DNA from: Parafannyhessea umbonata
Lineage (GTDB): Bacteria; Actinomycetota; Coriobacteriia; Coriobacteriales; Atopobiaceae
Direction: 5' to 3'
Length of the DNA stretch: 64,000 nt
NCBI RefSeq assembly: GCF_900111255.1
Contig: NZ_FOGP01000001.1
Span: forward strand, 346,894 to 410,893
The translations under genes were made by a program, and so were the position numbers. The notes below the pieces were generated by a model, which did not search any database, had not been told where the DNA came from, and saw only the letters and a program-made list of their open reading frames with translations. Positions 15,791 through 24,079 of this stretch are shown one piece after another. Numbering within the stretch: position 1 is the first letter of the stretch; the number at the start of each line of letters is the position of its first letter.

Positions 15791-16672
15791 TTACTCCTCT
15801 CCCTGCACGAACATCGTGCCCACGTCCTCGTTGGTGAAGATCTCGAGCAGCAGCGCGTGCGGGAAGGTCCCGTTCAGGATGCGCACGTCGCTCACGCCCG
15901 AGTCGAGTGCCTCGACGATGGAGCGCATCTTGGGGATCATGCCCGACTCGAGCGTCCCACTGTCGAGAAGTTCGTGTGCCTCGGCCTTGGTCATCGTTGC
16001 TACCAGGCTGTTCTCGTCCGACCGGTCGCCGTAGAGCCCGTCGACGTCGGTCAGGTAGACGATGGTGTGCGCACCGAGCGCCTGTGCGACCTTGCTTGCG
16101 GCGACGTCGGCGTTGATGTTGTAGAAGCCGTCCTCGCCCGAGCCCACGCTCGCGACGACGGGCATGTAACCGTCGTTGAGGATGGCCTCGATCAGATGGG
16201 TGTTCACGCTCTCGACCTCGCCGACGCGCCCGAGCTCGGGGTCGGCCTGGCGGGCGACGAAGGTCTTGCCGTCGGCGCCAGATACGCCTATGGCGACGTT
16301 GCCGTAGCGGTTGAGCTCCCAGACCAGTTGCTGGTTGACCTTGCCGATGAGCGCCATCTGAACGACCTCCATGGTCGCGTCGTCGGTGACGCGCAGCCCG
16401 TTCTTGAAGGCGACGGGAAGTTGAAGGTCGCCCAGGAGGCTATTGATGGCCTTGCCGCCGCCGTGCACGAGCACCACGCGCATGCCCACGAGCTTGAGCA
16501 GCTCGAGGTCTCCGACAACCTGGCGCATGAGCTCCTCGTCCTCCATGGCGGCCCCGCCATACTTGACGACGATGGTCCTCCCGCTGTGCTTGTGGATCCA
16601 GGGCAGGGCCTCGACCAGGACCTCTGCCTTCGTGAGCGCCTTCGCGCGCTCCTGTGCCGCATGCTTGCGCAT
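15791..16672 (-). CDS. argB: Acetylglutamate kinase
   Basis: A 293-residue amino-acid kinase phosphorylating N-acetylglutamate. Seen are TIVVKYGGAAMEDEEL, VLVHGGGKAINSLL, GVSGADGKT and YLTDVDGLYGD. The N-terminal helix of about 25 residues before the kinase core is of the kind found in arginine-inhibited hexameric enzymes (known for the family; inhibition not shown here). It lies 45 bases after argJ and two bases before argD. Confidence 0.94.
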   Translation of the reverse strand: MRKHAAQERAKALTKAEVLVEALPWIHKHSGRTIVVKYGGAAMEDEELMRQVVGDLELLKLVGMRVVLVHGGGKAINSLLGDLQLPVAFKNGLRVTDDATMEVVQMALIGKVNQQLVWELNRYGNVAIGVSGADGKTFVARQADPELGRVGEVESVNTHLIEAILNDGYMPVVASVGSGEDGFYNINADVAASKVAQALGAHTIVYLTDVDGLYGDRSDENSLVATMTKAEAHELLDSGTLESGMIPKMRSIVEALDSGVSDVRILNGTFPHALLLEIFTNEDVGTMFVQGEE

Positions 16673-16717
16673 GTATTCCTCCTTGGTGGGTGGTCTGCCG
16701 TCGTATTGCGCGCGGCG

Positions 16718-18007
16718 CTACTTGCGGTAGGCGCCGTTGATGGCCACGTAGTCGTGGGTGAGGTCGCAGGTCCAGATGCGCGCGCTCTCCTTGCCCATGC
16801 CCAGGTCGACGGCAATGGTGATCTCGGGCTCCTCGAAGCGCCGCAGCATGTCGTCCTCGTCCATGGGGACGGTGAGGCCGCCCCTACACACGGGTACGCC
16901 CATGAAGTCGATGTCGACGTCCGACTGGTCGAACTCGACGCCGCACTTGCCGGCAGCTCCGGCGATGCGGCCCCAGTTGGCGTCGTGGCCGAAGATGGCG
17001 GTCTTGACCAGGGGCGAGTTCGCGATGGCGCGGGCCACGGTGTCCGCGTCCTTCTCGGTCTTGGCGCCCACGACGTCGACGGTCACGAGCTTGGTCGCGC
17101 CCTCGCCGTCCGCGGCGATCTTGCGGGCGAGGTCCTCGCAGGCGCAGCGCACCGCTGCCGCAAGCTGCTCGAAGGCGGGCGTACCCACCTCGATGGGCTC
17201 TACGCCTGCCGCGCCCGTGGCCAAAAGGAAGCAGGAGTCGTTGGTGGAGGTGTCCGAGTCGACGGTGACCTTGTTGTAGGTCACGTTGACTGCGGCGGAG
17301 AGCGCCGCCTGCGCCGCCTCGACGGTGAGTGCCGCGTCGGTGGAGAGGACGCAGAGCATGGTCGCCATGTTCGGCTCGATCATGCCCGAGCCCTTCACGA
17401 TGCCGCCCACGTGGACGGTTACCGGCTCGCCACCCTTGCCGCAGAAGACCTCGCCGACCATCGAGGTCTCCTTGGGCACGGTGTCGCGCGTCATGATCGC
17501 GCAGGCCGCGTCGTGCGACGCCTTGGGGGAGTGGTCGAGCCTTGCCGCCGCTGCGGGGACGCCCCTCTGAAAGAGCTCGAGCTTCATCGGCTTGCCGATG
17601 ACGCCCGTCGATGCCAGGAGCACCTCCTCTGCGTCGCAGCCGACCTCCCGCGCGACGATCTCTGCGGAGGCGCGGGCGACCTCGAGGCCTTGCTCGCCGG
17701 TGGCGGCGTTGGCATTGCCCGAGTTGAGGACGATCGCTCGCGCGTGGCCGGATGCCGCGCGCTGACGCGAGACCTGGACCGGTGCGGAGCAGAAGCGATT
17801 CTTGGTGAAGGTCGTCGCGCAGACGCAGGTCTCATCTGCGACGACGAGCGCTAGGTCCTTCAAGTTGGGGTTGCGGCGGAAGTTCGCGTGCACGCCTGCC
17901 GCCTTGATTCCCGCTGCGGCGCAGACGCCGCCCTCGCAGCTGGCGAACCCGAAGGAGGCGGGGTCGGTTATGGTTGGCGGTACGGTTATTGTGGAGTAGC
18001 TGCCCAT
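16718..18007 (-). CDS. argJ: Bifunctional glutamate N-acetyltransferase / amino-acid acetyltransferase
   Basis: A 429-residue ArgJ, which recycles the acetyl group from N-acetylornithine to glutamate and, in some forms, also makes N-acetylglutamate from acetyl-CoA. The autocleavage region KGSGMIEPNMATML is intact, with the Thr after NMA as the new N-terminal nucleophile. GEFCGK-like and VNSGNANA segments are present. First gene of the argJBD unit, transcribed divergently from argC across 428 bases. Its presence means no separate argE or argA is needed. Confidence 0.93.
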   Translation of the reverse strand: MGSYSTITVPPTITDPASFGFASCEGGVCAAAGIKAAGVHANFRRNPNLKDLALVVADETCVCATTFTKNRFCSAPVQVSRQRAASGHARAIVLNSGNANAATGEQGLEVARASAEIVAREVGCDAEEVLLASTGVIGKPMKLELFQRGVPAAAARLDHSPKASHDAACAIMTRDTVPKETSMVGEVFCGKGGEPVTVHVGGIVKGSGMIEPNMATMLCVLSTDAALTVEAAQAALSAAVNVTYNKVTVDSDTSTNDSCFLLATGAAGVEPIEVGTPAFEQLAAAVRCACEDLARKIAADGEGATKLVTVDVVGAKTEKDADTVARAIANSPLVKTAIFGHDANWGRIAGAAGKCGVEFDQSDVDIDFMGVPVCRGGLTVPMDEDDMLRRFEEPEITIAVDLGMGKESARIWTCDLTHDYVAINGAYRK

Positions 18008-18435
18008 GGAGTCTCGATTCCGTTGTGGTACTGCGCTGTCCTGTTACGTGTTGCGGCCGGGCCAGGCCGTGCACTCTGGCCGACCGGCCGAAGGTCGTTA
18101 GGATCGTCGTCGCGGGTCTCTGCCACGTAGGGAGGCGATTCTCGCCGGGATTGTCTGACTCCAGAAACTAATATGTATTTCCATACTCGTAGAACATCTC
18201 CGTTATTGCATCTACAGTATCGAATATGCACTTATACCGCGTATGTGAATCTGAAGAATACTTTAGCGAACGGAGGATGCAACGATTTTCTCCGTTTGTT
18301 TTCAAACCTGACTCATTTCTTCGGAACGCGAGGTAGGGGCGCCGGTGCCATGTTTCGGGATGAATCCGCTTGCTCCGGGTGGCCGCCTGGCGCCCTAGAA
18401 TGGGCGAAACGAGCCGCTTCGAGACGGGAGGCCCC
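18008..18435. other. Divergent argJ/argC control region (428 bp)
   Basis: AT-rich in its centre (about 18165-18300). Contains TATGTATTTCCATACT at 18172-18187 and GAATATGCACTTATAC at 18223-18238, which loosely resemble ArgR boxes (TGNATWWWWATNCA). Placement between two divergent arg units supports a shared ArgR control site, but the matches are imperfect. No credible gene. Confidence 0.4.
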
Positions 18436-19374
18436 ATGGCCAAGGCGAAGGTGTACATCGACGGGCAGAGCGGGACGACGGGGCTGCAGATCTTCGAGCG
18501 CATCGGCGCGCGCGACGACCTCGAGCTCCTGCGAATTTCCAATGAGAAGCGCCACGATATTGGGGAGCGACGCCGCTTCCTGAATGAGGCGGACGTCGTG
18601 TTCCTGTGCCTTCCGGACGATGCCGCGCGCGAGGCCGTCTCGCTCATCGAGAACCCTGACGTCCGCGTGATTGACGCATCTACGGCGCACCGCACCGCCG
18701 ACGGCTGGACGTACGGCTTTCCCGAGCTGAGCTCCGCGCAGCGCGCCGCCATTGCCGCCTCGAGGCACATCGCGAATCCCGGCTGCCACGCCACGGGCTT
18801 CATCTCCTGCGTGGCGCCGCTCGTCCAGGCGGGGACCCTTCCCGCAGACTATCCGCTCACCTGCTTCTCGCTGACGGGCTACTCGGGCGGCGGCAAGCGC
18901 ATGATCGCCGCCTACGAGCAGGAGGGGCGCCCCGCGAGCTTTGACGCCCCGGGCATCTACGGCCTGACGCTCGCCCACAAGCACCTGCCCGAGATGCAGA
19001 AGGTCTGCGGGCTCTCCGACGAGCCCGTGTTTCTTCCTGTGGTCGACGACTACTACAAGGGCATGGCGACCACGGTCATGCTGCGCAACGAGCTGCTTTC
19101 CGGCTCGCCCTCCACGGCCGAGGTCCACGCCTGCCTGGCGGACCACTACGCCGGCCATCGCCTGGTGAGCGTCGTTCCCCTGGGGCAGAACGGGCCCACC
19201 CTGTACGCTAACGAGCTCGCCGGAACCAACGAGCTGCGCATCGTGGTGTGCGGAAACGACCGCCAGACCACCGTAACGGCACTGTTCGACAACCTTGGCA
19301 AGGGCGCGTCCGGCGCTGCGGTGCAGAATATGAACATCGCGCTCGGTCTCGACGAGACCACCGGCTTAATATAG
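18436..19374 (+). CDS. argC: N-acetyl-gamma-glutamyl-phosphate reductase (short form)
   Basis: A 312-residue NADPH-dependent reductase, third step of arginine synthesis. YIDGQSGTTGLQIFERI is the nucleotide-binding loop; IANPGCHATGFI carries the catalytic Cys; GYSGGGKRMI and GIYGLTLAHKHLPEM follow. Length matches the shorter ArgC subgroup (around 310 residues) and not the 345-residue type usual in Gram-positives, a mild oddity. The start at 18436 follows GGGAGG; an upstream ATG at 18370 adds a non-conserved stretch. Divergent from argJBD. Confidence 0.93.
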   Translation: MAKAKVYIDGQSGTTGLQIFERIGARDDLELLRISNEKRHDIGERRRFLNEADVVFLCLPDDAAREAVSLIENPDVRVIDASTAHRTADGWTYGFPELSSAQRAAIAASRHIANPGCHATGFISCVAPLVQAGTLPADYPLTCFSLTGYSGGGKRMIAAYEQEGRPASFDAPGIYGLTLAHKHLPEMQKVCGLSDEPVFLPVVDDYYKGMATTVMLRNELLSGSPSTAEVHACLADHYAGHRLVSVVPLGQNGPTLYANELAGTNELRIVVCGNDRQTTVTALFDNLGKGASGAAVQNMNIALGLDETTGLI

Positions 19375-19435
19375 CTGCCGGCCTGCACTGGCCGCCGACC
19401 TGCTTTGGCCACCAGCTCGTTGTAAGGAGGACCCC

Positions 19436-19987
19436 ATGGATAAGAACCGCCTCGAGGCGTTCAGCGACGGCGTCCTTGCCATCGTCATCACCATCATGGT
19501 GCTCGAGCTGAGCATTCCCTCGGGCGACAGGCTAGCGGACCTGCTTGCGCTGGCGCCGACCATCCTGAGCTACGTACTCAGCTTTGCGTTCGTGGCAATC
19601 TACTGGGTCAACCACCACCAGATCCTGCACGACGCCGAGCAGGTGAACCTGGGCATCCTGTGGTGCAACAACGTGTGGCTGCTCGTGATGTCGTTCATCC
19701 CGTTCGCCACGGCGTGGGTCGGCGCGTATCCCACCTCGTGGGTGCCGGTCTCGCTCTACTTCGCCGACATGGCGCTCGCCTGCGTCGCCTTCCACCTCAT
19801 GTACTACCTCATTGTCTGCGAGGCCGGCAAGAGGGGCGAGTTCCGCTTGAGCGCGCGCAACGTCATCAGCCTGCTCACGTACACACTTGCCGCCCTCTTC
19901 GGCGGCCTCTGTCCCGTGGTGGCCTACGTCGTGGTCGCCGTCGTCTCCTGCTGGTGGATCTTTCCCGAGAGGAAGCGTTGCGAGTAG
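19436..19987 (+). CDS. TMEM175-family (DUF1211) channel-like membrane protein
   Basis: A 183-residue, six-helix membrane protein. The N-terminal MDKNRLEAFSDGVLAIVITIMVLEL contains the FSDGVxAI motif that lines the selectivity filter of bacterial TMEM175 potassium channels; these are tetramers of one six-helix unit. VNHH in the third helix is also conserved in the family. A GTAAGGAGG site precedes the ATG. Single gene; role is probably K+ leak, inferred from family. Confidence 0.85.
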   Translation: MDKNRLEAFSDGVLAIVITIMVLELSIPSGDRLADLLALAPTILSYVLSFAFVAIYWVNHHQILHDAEQVNLGILWCNNVWLLVMSFIPFATAWVGAYPTSWVPVSLYFADMALACVAFHLMYYLIVCEAGKRGEFRLSARNVISLLTYTLAALFGGLCPVVAYVVVAVVSCWWIFPERKRCE

Positions 19988-19992
19988 CGCCA

Positions 19993-20004
19993 GGGGAGAA
20001 GCGC
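19993..20004 (+). repeat. Copy 3 of dispersed motif GGGGAGAAGYGC
   Basis: Exact GGGGAGAAGCGC, extended to GCCAGGGGAGAAGCGCTT. It starts five bases after the stop codon of the TMEM175-like gene, in non-coding DNA. Confidence 0.7.
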
Positions 20005-20179
20005 TTGGCCCTCGGGGCGAATGCGGCGGCGATGGCGCTCGAAGCTACTTGTCGCGACGCTTGTAAGATTAGGCTAACTCATTGTGGGAGACGGCGGCGC
20101 GTTGCGGGGTAACGCACCGTTAATCTCGGGGCACCCTGGACCGTGCCTTGCGAAATGAGTGCTACATTACGTTCCGAAA

Positions 20180-20262
20180 AGGGGAGCTGGCGCACGCCGG
20201 CTGAGATTGGGCCCATCGCGGCCCTGACCCTCCAACCTGATCTGGGTAATGCGCATTACTCG
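20180..20262 (+). ncRNA. TPP riboswitch aptamer, damaged copy
   Basis: The 5' part matches the intact TPP riboswitch at 22805 exactly over GGGGAGCTGGCGCACGCCGG and the following CTGAGA. ACCTGATCTGGGTAATGC is also present. Right after GTAATGC the sequence departs: instead of CGGCGTAGGGA, which closes the aptamer, it reads GCATTACTCG. The P5 stem partner and the 3' closing strand are therefore lost, and GTAATGCGCATTAC is now a perfect palindrome. TPP binding is doubtful. No thiamine gene follows; the next genes are an AbiE-like pair. Confidence 0.75.
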
Positions 20263-20274
20263 ACTATGTATTTC

Positions 20275-20299
20275 AGCCGCAGGTAGAGCGGCTGTTTTT
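20275..20299 (+). terminator. Intrinsic terminator after the damaged TPP riboswitch
   Basis: AGCCGC pairs with GCGGCT over a seven-base loop, followed by GTTTTTA. It occupies the position of an expression-platform terminator. Confidence 0.7.
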
Positions 20300-20304
20300 A
20301 TGCG

Positions 20305-20341
20305 CAGTCCAGCCGATTCCCAAAAATCGGTCCAGCCGACA
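20305..20341. repeat. TCCAGCCGA direct repeat with CCGATT/AATCGG dyad
   Basis: Two copies of TCCAGCCGA lie 23 bases apart around CCGATTCCCAAAAATCGG. The reverse complement, AATCGGCTGGA, recurs in the repeat cluster at 26053-26134. Confidence 0.5.
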
Positions 20342-20694
20342 AAAGAACGCTCATTTCGAGGGAACGTCGAATCGGCGGACGGTATGCTCTGACGCTGAGG
20401 AAGGCTCGGTTGGCGCAGCGTAACAAGAGCCAATCGCTTTCATGTATCTGATGGCGTCGCTCAACTTGATCAAGATTGTTGGCGCACGCCCGATATTGCC
20501 AATTTGCAAAGGAGACCGCTGGAGCCCCGAGCCCCAGTGCCCTACATGTCCGTGGCTAGATTATCGGATCGCAGTTGGTCAAGGGAATGCCGTGCCAATT
20601 GGACTGGACGGTCGTCTTGGCGGCTCGTTTCGTTGGTTGACGCGCATTTCACTTTATAAGTAAAATAACGTTGAAATATCGAGATGGAGCAGAC

Positions 20695-21714
20695 ATGCTT
20701 GACTATATGCCAGAAGAGCTACTTGCCCTCTACGTTGACCCCGTCGGTGACGCGGAGGTGCCCCCGCTGCCACGTATGTATACGCGCGAGCTCGAGACGG
20801 GGACGTTCGCCCTCAACGGCGTCGCCTCGAATGTGAGGTTCGTTGCTGTCGGGTCGAGAGCTAGGCCCGACCTCAAGTTGTTGAAGGGGGCGATCGACTC
20901 GCTTCGCTCGGTGTGCGACCTACCTGTGGTGGCAGTCAGCCCGTCGCTGGACTACTGGCAGAAGGAATGGCTCGCATCAAGGCAGATTCCGTTCGTCCAG
21001 GACGAGAGGAATGCCTACCTGCCGTTCGCAGGCCTCGTCGTGCAGGAGGCATCGCGGGGGAGGAGGCCGTCGCCGCTTTCCCCCCAGGCCCAGCGGGTCG
21101 TCGTCAACCTCATCGAGGGGGGCTGGGATGACGTAAGCGCGGGCGAGCTCTCAAAGAGGGTGGGGAAGAGCCGGTCGAGCGTCAGCAAGTACCTGGCGGA
21201 GATCGAAGCGATATGCCCGGAGGTGGTGAGGCGTGCGGGGCGTTCGACGAAGCTTTGCTCCAGCGGAATGGGAAAGGCGGCACTCCTCGACCGTTTCGAG
21301 CCGTATCTCAGGTCTCCCGTGTCGCGTCGTTTCCGCATCTCGTATGGAGTCGGTCCTGACGAGCTTCGCGGTGTGGGTGCGCGCCTCTCCGGCCTCTCGG
21401 CGCTAGGGCGGATGAGTGACCTCTCTGTTGCCGAGGCCTATCCGACCGTCGCCATCCCCCAGGAGGGCTTGGCCGGGATGATGGCCTCTCTAGGCGATGC
21501 GGGCGTTGAGCTCCCCTGGTGGGACGAGGAAGGGACGGAGGTCGAGGCGTGGGGGTACTGGGACGACTTCCCGATTGATTTGCGAGCCCACTCCATCGGG
21601 GGACTTGGTTCCGTCGGCGCGCTGTCCCTCTACCTGTCGCTTAAGGGCAGGTACGAGGATGACGTGCGGGTGGCGGACGCAGTCGACCAGCTGAGGGAGG
21701 AGATATGTCGGTAG
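20695..21714 (+). CDS. HTH protein, candidate AbiEi-like antitoxin/regulator
   Basis: A 339-residue soluble protein. The ATG at 20695 has GGAG just upstream; a TTG at 20671 is less likely. Residues about 40-115 form an alpha/beta region ending RQIPFVQDERNAYLPFAGLVVQE. Residues about 125-175 (LSPQAQRVVVNLIEGGW and ELSKRVGKSRSSVSKYLAEIE) are a clear winged helix-turn-helix. The C-terminal half is unrecognised. The gene overlaps a nucleotidyltransferase gene by 10 bases in the antitoxin-then-toxin order of AbiE-type (type IV) toxin-antitoxin systems. Antitoxin and self-repressor roles are inferred from this order, not shown. Confidence 0.6.
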   Translation: MLDYMPEELLALYVDPVGDAEVPPLPRMYTRELETGTFALNGVASNVRFVAVGSRARPDLKLLKGAIDSLRSVCDLPVVAVSPSLDYWQKEWLASRQIPFVQDERNAYLPFAGLVVQEASRGRRPSPLSPQAQRVVVNLIEGGWDDVSAGELSKRVGKSRSSVSKYLAEIEAICPEVVRRAGRSTKLCSSGMGKAALLDRFEPYLRSPVSRRFRISYGVGPDELRGVGARLSGLSALGRMSDLSVAEAYPTVAIPQEGLAGMMASLGDAGVELPWWDEEGTEVEAWGYWDDFPIDLRAHSIGGLGSVGALSLYLSLKGRYEDDVRVADAVDQLREEICR

Positions 21715-22469
21715 TGGCCGGGATAGACGCGTTCCGCGACGCCATGGCTGGCTTCGAGGACAAGTACGTGCTCATAGGCGGCGGGGCATGCAGCCTGCTC
21801 TTCGAGGGGACGCCGCAGGACTTTCGCCCGACGAAGGACCTCGACGTGGTGGTCATGGCCGCCACCGATGACGTGGCGTTTGGGAGGGCGCTATGGTCGT
21901 TCGTCCGCACGGGAGGCTACGCATGCGGCGTCCGCGAGGATGGCAGCATGCGGTACTATCGGTTCACCCTGCCCGCAGAGGTTGACGGTGCGGAGGCGAA
22001 GCTGCCCGCAGAGATAGAGCTGTTCTCGAAAGCCCCATGGCCCGTGGATGAGGGGGTTGAAGTTGTCCCCATGCCCTTCGACGGCGACCTCTCGAGCCTC
22101 TCTGCCATCCTACTTGATGAAAACTACTTCGAGTTCGTCCGCCAGGGAATCGTCAACAGGCATGGCGTACCCGTGCCGGATGTCCTCCACATCATCCCGC
22201 TGAAGATGCGGGCCCATATGGACCTGAATAGGCGTCATGATGCCGGTGAGCATGTGAGGAGGAAAAACCTCACGAAGCATCGCTCAGACGTCTTAAGTCT
22301 TTCTGATTTGCTAACGGACGGGGACTCGTGCGCCCTTCCCGATGCCATCGTGGCCGATGTGATCGAGTTTCTCGATGGACTCGATGGGTACGCACGCACT
22401 GTGAGGCGCAAGGAGAGACCAAGGATTCTCGAGGCGGCCAGCTTTCTGAAGGGGGTCTACGGGCTTTGA
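21705..22469 (+). CDS. Nucleotidyltransferase, candidate AbiEii-like toxin
   Basis: A 254-residue protein. LIGGGACSLLF (residues 23-33) followed by RPTKDLDVVV (41-50) is the GG/GS...DxD core of the nucleotidyltransferase fold, with Asp45 and Asp47 as metal ligands and the EIELF segment near residue 105 supplying the third acid. A Lys-rich helix (KMRAHMDLNRRHD) follows, as in AbiEii and related proteins that modify tRNA or other targets. GGAGG precedes the ATG and the start lies inside the upstream HTH gene. Toxin activity is inferred. Confidence 0.65.
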   Translation: MSVVAGIDAFRDAMAGFEDKYVLIGGGACSLLFEGTPQDFRPTKDLDVVVMAATDDVAFGRALWSFVRTGGYACGVREDGSMRYYRFTLPAEVDGAEAKLPAEIELFSKAPWPVDEGVEVVPMPFDGDLSSLSAILLDENYFEFVRQGIVNRHGVPVPDVLHIIPLKMRAHMDLNRRHDAGEHVRRKNLTKHRSDVLSLSDLLTDGDSCALPDAIVADVIEFLDGLDGYARTVRRKERPRILEAASFLKGVYGL

Positions 22470-22804
22470 TCTTTGGACGGCTTCGCTGATGTATGCGCAT
22501 ATATACGTACCTGGACGGGGCGAGTCGGTTGGGTGTTCCCGTTCGGTTGTCAGATATGAAATGACTGCGCTGCCTCTAATAGATGGAGGTCCTGTGGGCG
22601 AGCAGCTTAGAGCAGCTTAGAGCAAGTTGTTGCGAGAGCTTTGTCGTTTCGACCTTGTGCTTTGCGGCAATATCGTTTCAGCCATGCAGGCGGGGTCACG
22701 TTCGAAAGGATACGTGCTAACACGCGGAGCCGCTTCGCGGCTCTCGCGCGCGAGGTCGACGCACGTGGACGTCAAAGCCGCGTTGCGCTACCATTACAAC
22801 CTGA
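22470..22804. other. Non-coding region between the AbiE-like cassette and the intact TPP riboswitch (335 bp)
   Basis: Contains a perfect tandem 10-base repeat, AGCAGCTTAG twice, at 22601-22620. Upstream of the aptamer, GCTACCATTAC at about 22787 parallels GCTACATTAC at 20161-20170 before the damaged copy, so the duplicated segment includes upstream promoter-like sequence. Open frames here have no ribosome sites. Confidence 0.5.
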
Positions 22805-22890
22805 TAGGGGAGCTGGCGCACGCCGGCTGAGAGGGGTCCCATTGCGGGCCCGACCCTCCACCTGATCCGGGTAATGCCGGCGTAGGGACC
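22805..22890 (+). ncRNA. TPP riboswitch (intact), controls the thiamine transporter operon
   Basis: Contains the conserved CTGAGA, ACCTGATCCGGGTAATGCC and GGCGTAGGGA elements in the right order. The P5 stem CCGG-GTAATG-CCGG is intact. The 3' strand CGTAGG (22881-22886) can pair with CCTACG in the 5' arm of the downstream terminator, giving a simple switch: TPP bound, terminator forms; TPP absent, antiterminator forms. Confidence 0.92.
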
Positions 22891-22907
22891 AGAGCACCGC
22901 ATGTTCG

Positions 22908-22936
22908 GGCGCCTACGAAGTCGTGGCGCCTTTTTT
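22908..22936 (+). terminator. Expression-platform terminator of the TPP riboswitch
   Basis: GGCGCC-T-ACGA pairs with TCGT-GGCGCC across a two-base loop, followed by TTTTTT. It lies 19 bases before the first structural gene. Confidence 0.88.
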
Positions 22937-22955
22937 GGTGCCTGGAAGGAGAAAG

Positions 22956-23297
22956 ATGAACTGTTCCGTTGCTATCCAGTACCTTCCCATGAACGCGGGG
23001 TCCGACGAGGAGGTGTGTCGCATCGTCGACGAGGTGATCGCGGCAATCGATGCCTCAGGGCTCGACTACTACGTAGGCCCGTTCGAGACCACCGTCGAGG
23101 GCGACTTTGACGCGTGCATGGACCTTATCAAGACTTGCCTCAAGGCGGGTGCCGCTGCGGGATGCGCCGAGAGCGCCTCGTACGTGAAGATCAGCTATCG
23201 CCCCGAGGGCGAAGTCATGACCACCGAGCGCAAGATCGGGAAGTACCACCAGACCGACTCCGAGTTCGCGGGCGGAGACTCCTCGGTGGTGGCGTAG
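22956..23297 (+). CDS. YkoF/MTH1187-family thiamine-binding protein
   Basis: A 113-residue protein of the thiamine-binding YkoF/MTH1187 family (ferredoxin-like fold). It begins MNCSVAIQYLPMN and has DYYVGPFETTVEGDFD, typical of the family. The ATG at 22956 follows AAGGAG. First gene after the TPP riboswitch and terminator, so made when TPP is low. Members bind thiamine or hydroxymethylpyrimidine and usually accompany an ABC importer, as here. Its stop overlaps the permease GTG start (TAGTG). Confidence 0.88.
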   Translation: MNCSVAIQYLPMNAGSDEEVCRIVDEVIAAIDASGLDYYVGPFETTVEGDFDACMDLIKTCLKAGAAAGCAESASYVKISYRPEGEVMTTERKIGKYHQTDSEFAGGDSSVVA

Positions 23298-24079
23298 TGG
23301 CGCGCACGTCCCGCCGCGCGCTCCGTGTCGTGATTCCTGCCCTGACCGTCGTGGCCCTGCTGGTGCTGTGGCAGCTGGCGGTCGTGGTCGGACTCGTCCC
23401 CAACTATCTGCTGCCCAGCCCCACGCAGGTGCTGTCGGCTATCGCGGGCGATAGGTGCCTGCTCTTCTCGCATGCCGTGACCACGCTGGTCGAGGCCGCC
23501 CTTGGCCTGGCCATCGGCGTTGCCGTGGGATTCGCGGTGGCCGTCGCCATGGACCGGTTCCAGACCGTCGCCCTGGCGCTGGACCCGCTCATGACGGTGT
23601 CGCAGACCATCCCGACGGTGGCCATCGCTCCGCTGCTGGTGCTGTGGTTTGGCTATGGGCTCGCGCCCAAGGTCGTGCTCGTGGTGCTCTCGACCTTCTT
23701 TCCCGTCACCGTCTCGCTGGTGACGGGCTTCAGGTCGGTCGACCCCGACATGATCGACCTGATGCGCACCATGCGGGCCACGCGCTGGCAGATCTTCTGG
23801 CAGGTCAAACTGCCCGCGGCGATGGACCATCTGTTTAGCGGACTGCGCATCAGCGCGACCTACGCGATCGTGGGTGCGGTGATTGCCGAGTGGCTGGGTG
23901 GCTTCTCGGGCCTGGGCGTGTATATGACGCGCGTGCGCAAGTCCTTCTCGTACGACCGCATGTTTGCGGTGATTGTGATCATCTCTGCACTCTCCCTTGC
24001 GCTGATGGGGCTCGTGAGCCTCCTGCAGCGCGCTCTCATGCCCTGGAAGCGGGCGGAAAGGAACGACCATGAAGACTAG
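23297..24079 (+). CDS. ABC transporter permease, thiamine precursor uptake (ThiX-like)
   Basis: A 260-residue inner-membrane permease with about six helices. The cytoplasmic EAA-loop region reads LMRTMRATRWQIFWQVKLPAAMDHLFSGLRI, the contact with the ATPase. The GTG start at 23297 overlaps the previous stop; a longer frame to the left has no conserved content. Similar to the permeases of SsuC/TauC and ThiX systems; the riboswitch points to pyrimidine (thiamine precursor) import. Confidence 0.88.
   Translation: MARTSRRALRVVIPALTVVALLVLWQLAVVVGLVPNYLLPSPTQVLSAIAGDRCLLFSHAVTTLVEAALGLAIGVAVGFAVAVAMDRFQTVALALDPLMTVSQTIPTVAIAPLLVLWFGYGLAPKVVLVVLSTFFPVTVSLVTGFRSVDPDMIDLMRTMRATRWQIFWQVKLPAAMDHLFSGLRISATYAIVGAVIAEWLGGFSGLGVYMTRVRKSFSYDRMFAVIVIISALSLALMGLVSLLQRALMPWKRAERNDHED

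Larger units (their letters stand above)
20263..20694. other. Non-coding stretch between the damaged riboswitch and the AbiE-like cassette (432 bp)
   Basis: Begins with an intrinsic terminator, then a 35-base region with two TCCAGCCGA copies around a CCGATT/AATCGG dyad (listed separately). The rest has mixed, lower GC and ends AT-rich (CACTTTATAAGTAAAATAACG), the likely promoter of the cassette. A 73-codon open frame at 20442 has no ribosome site and no protein-like pattern. Confidence 0.5.

Noticed and set aside
18543-18552. GAGAAGCGC in argC considered as a dispersed-motif copy
   Set aside because: Lacks the GGGG part and is explained by the conserved N-E-K-R peptide.
20442-20663. 73-codon frame after the damaged riboswitch, considered as a riboswitch-controlled gene
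   Set aside because: No ribosome site and no protein-like pattern; it lies behind an intrinsic terminator.
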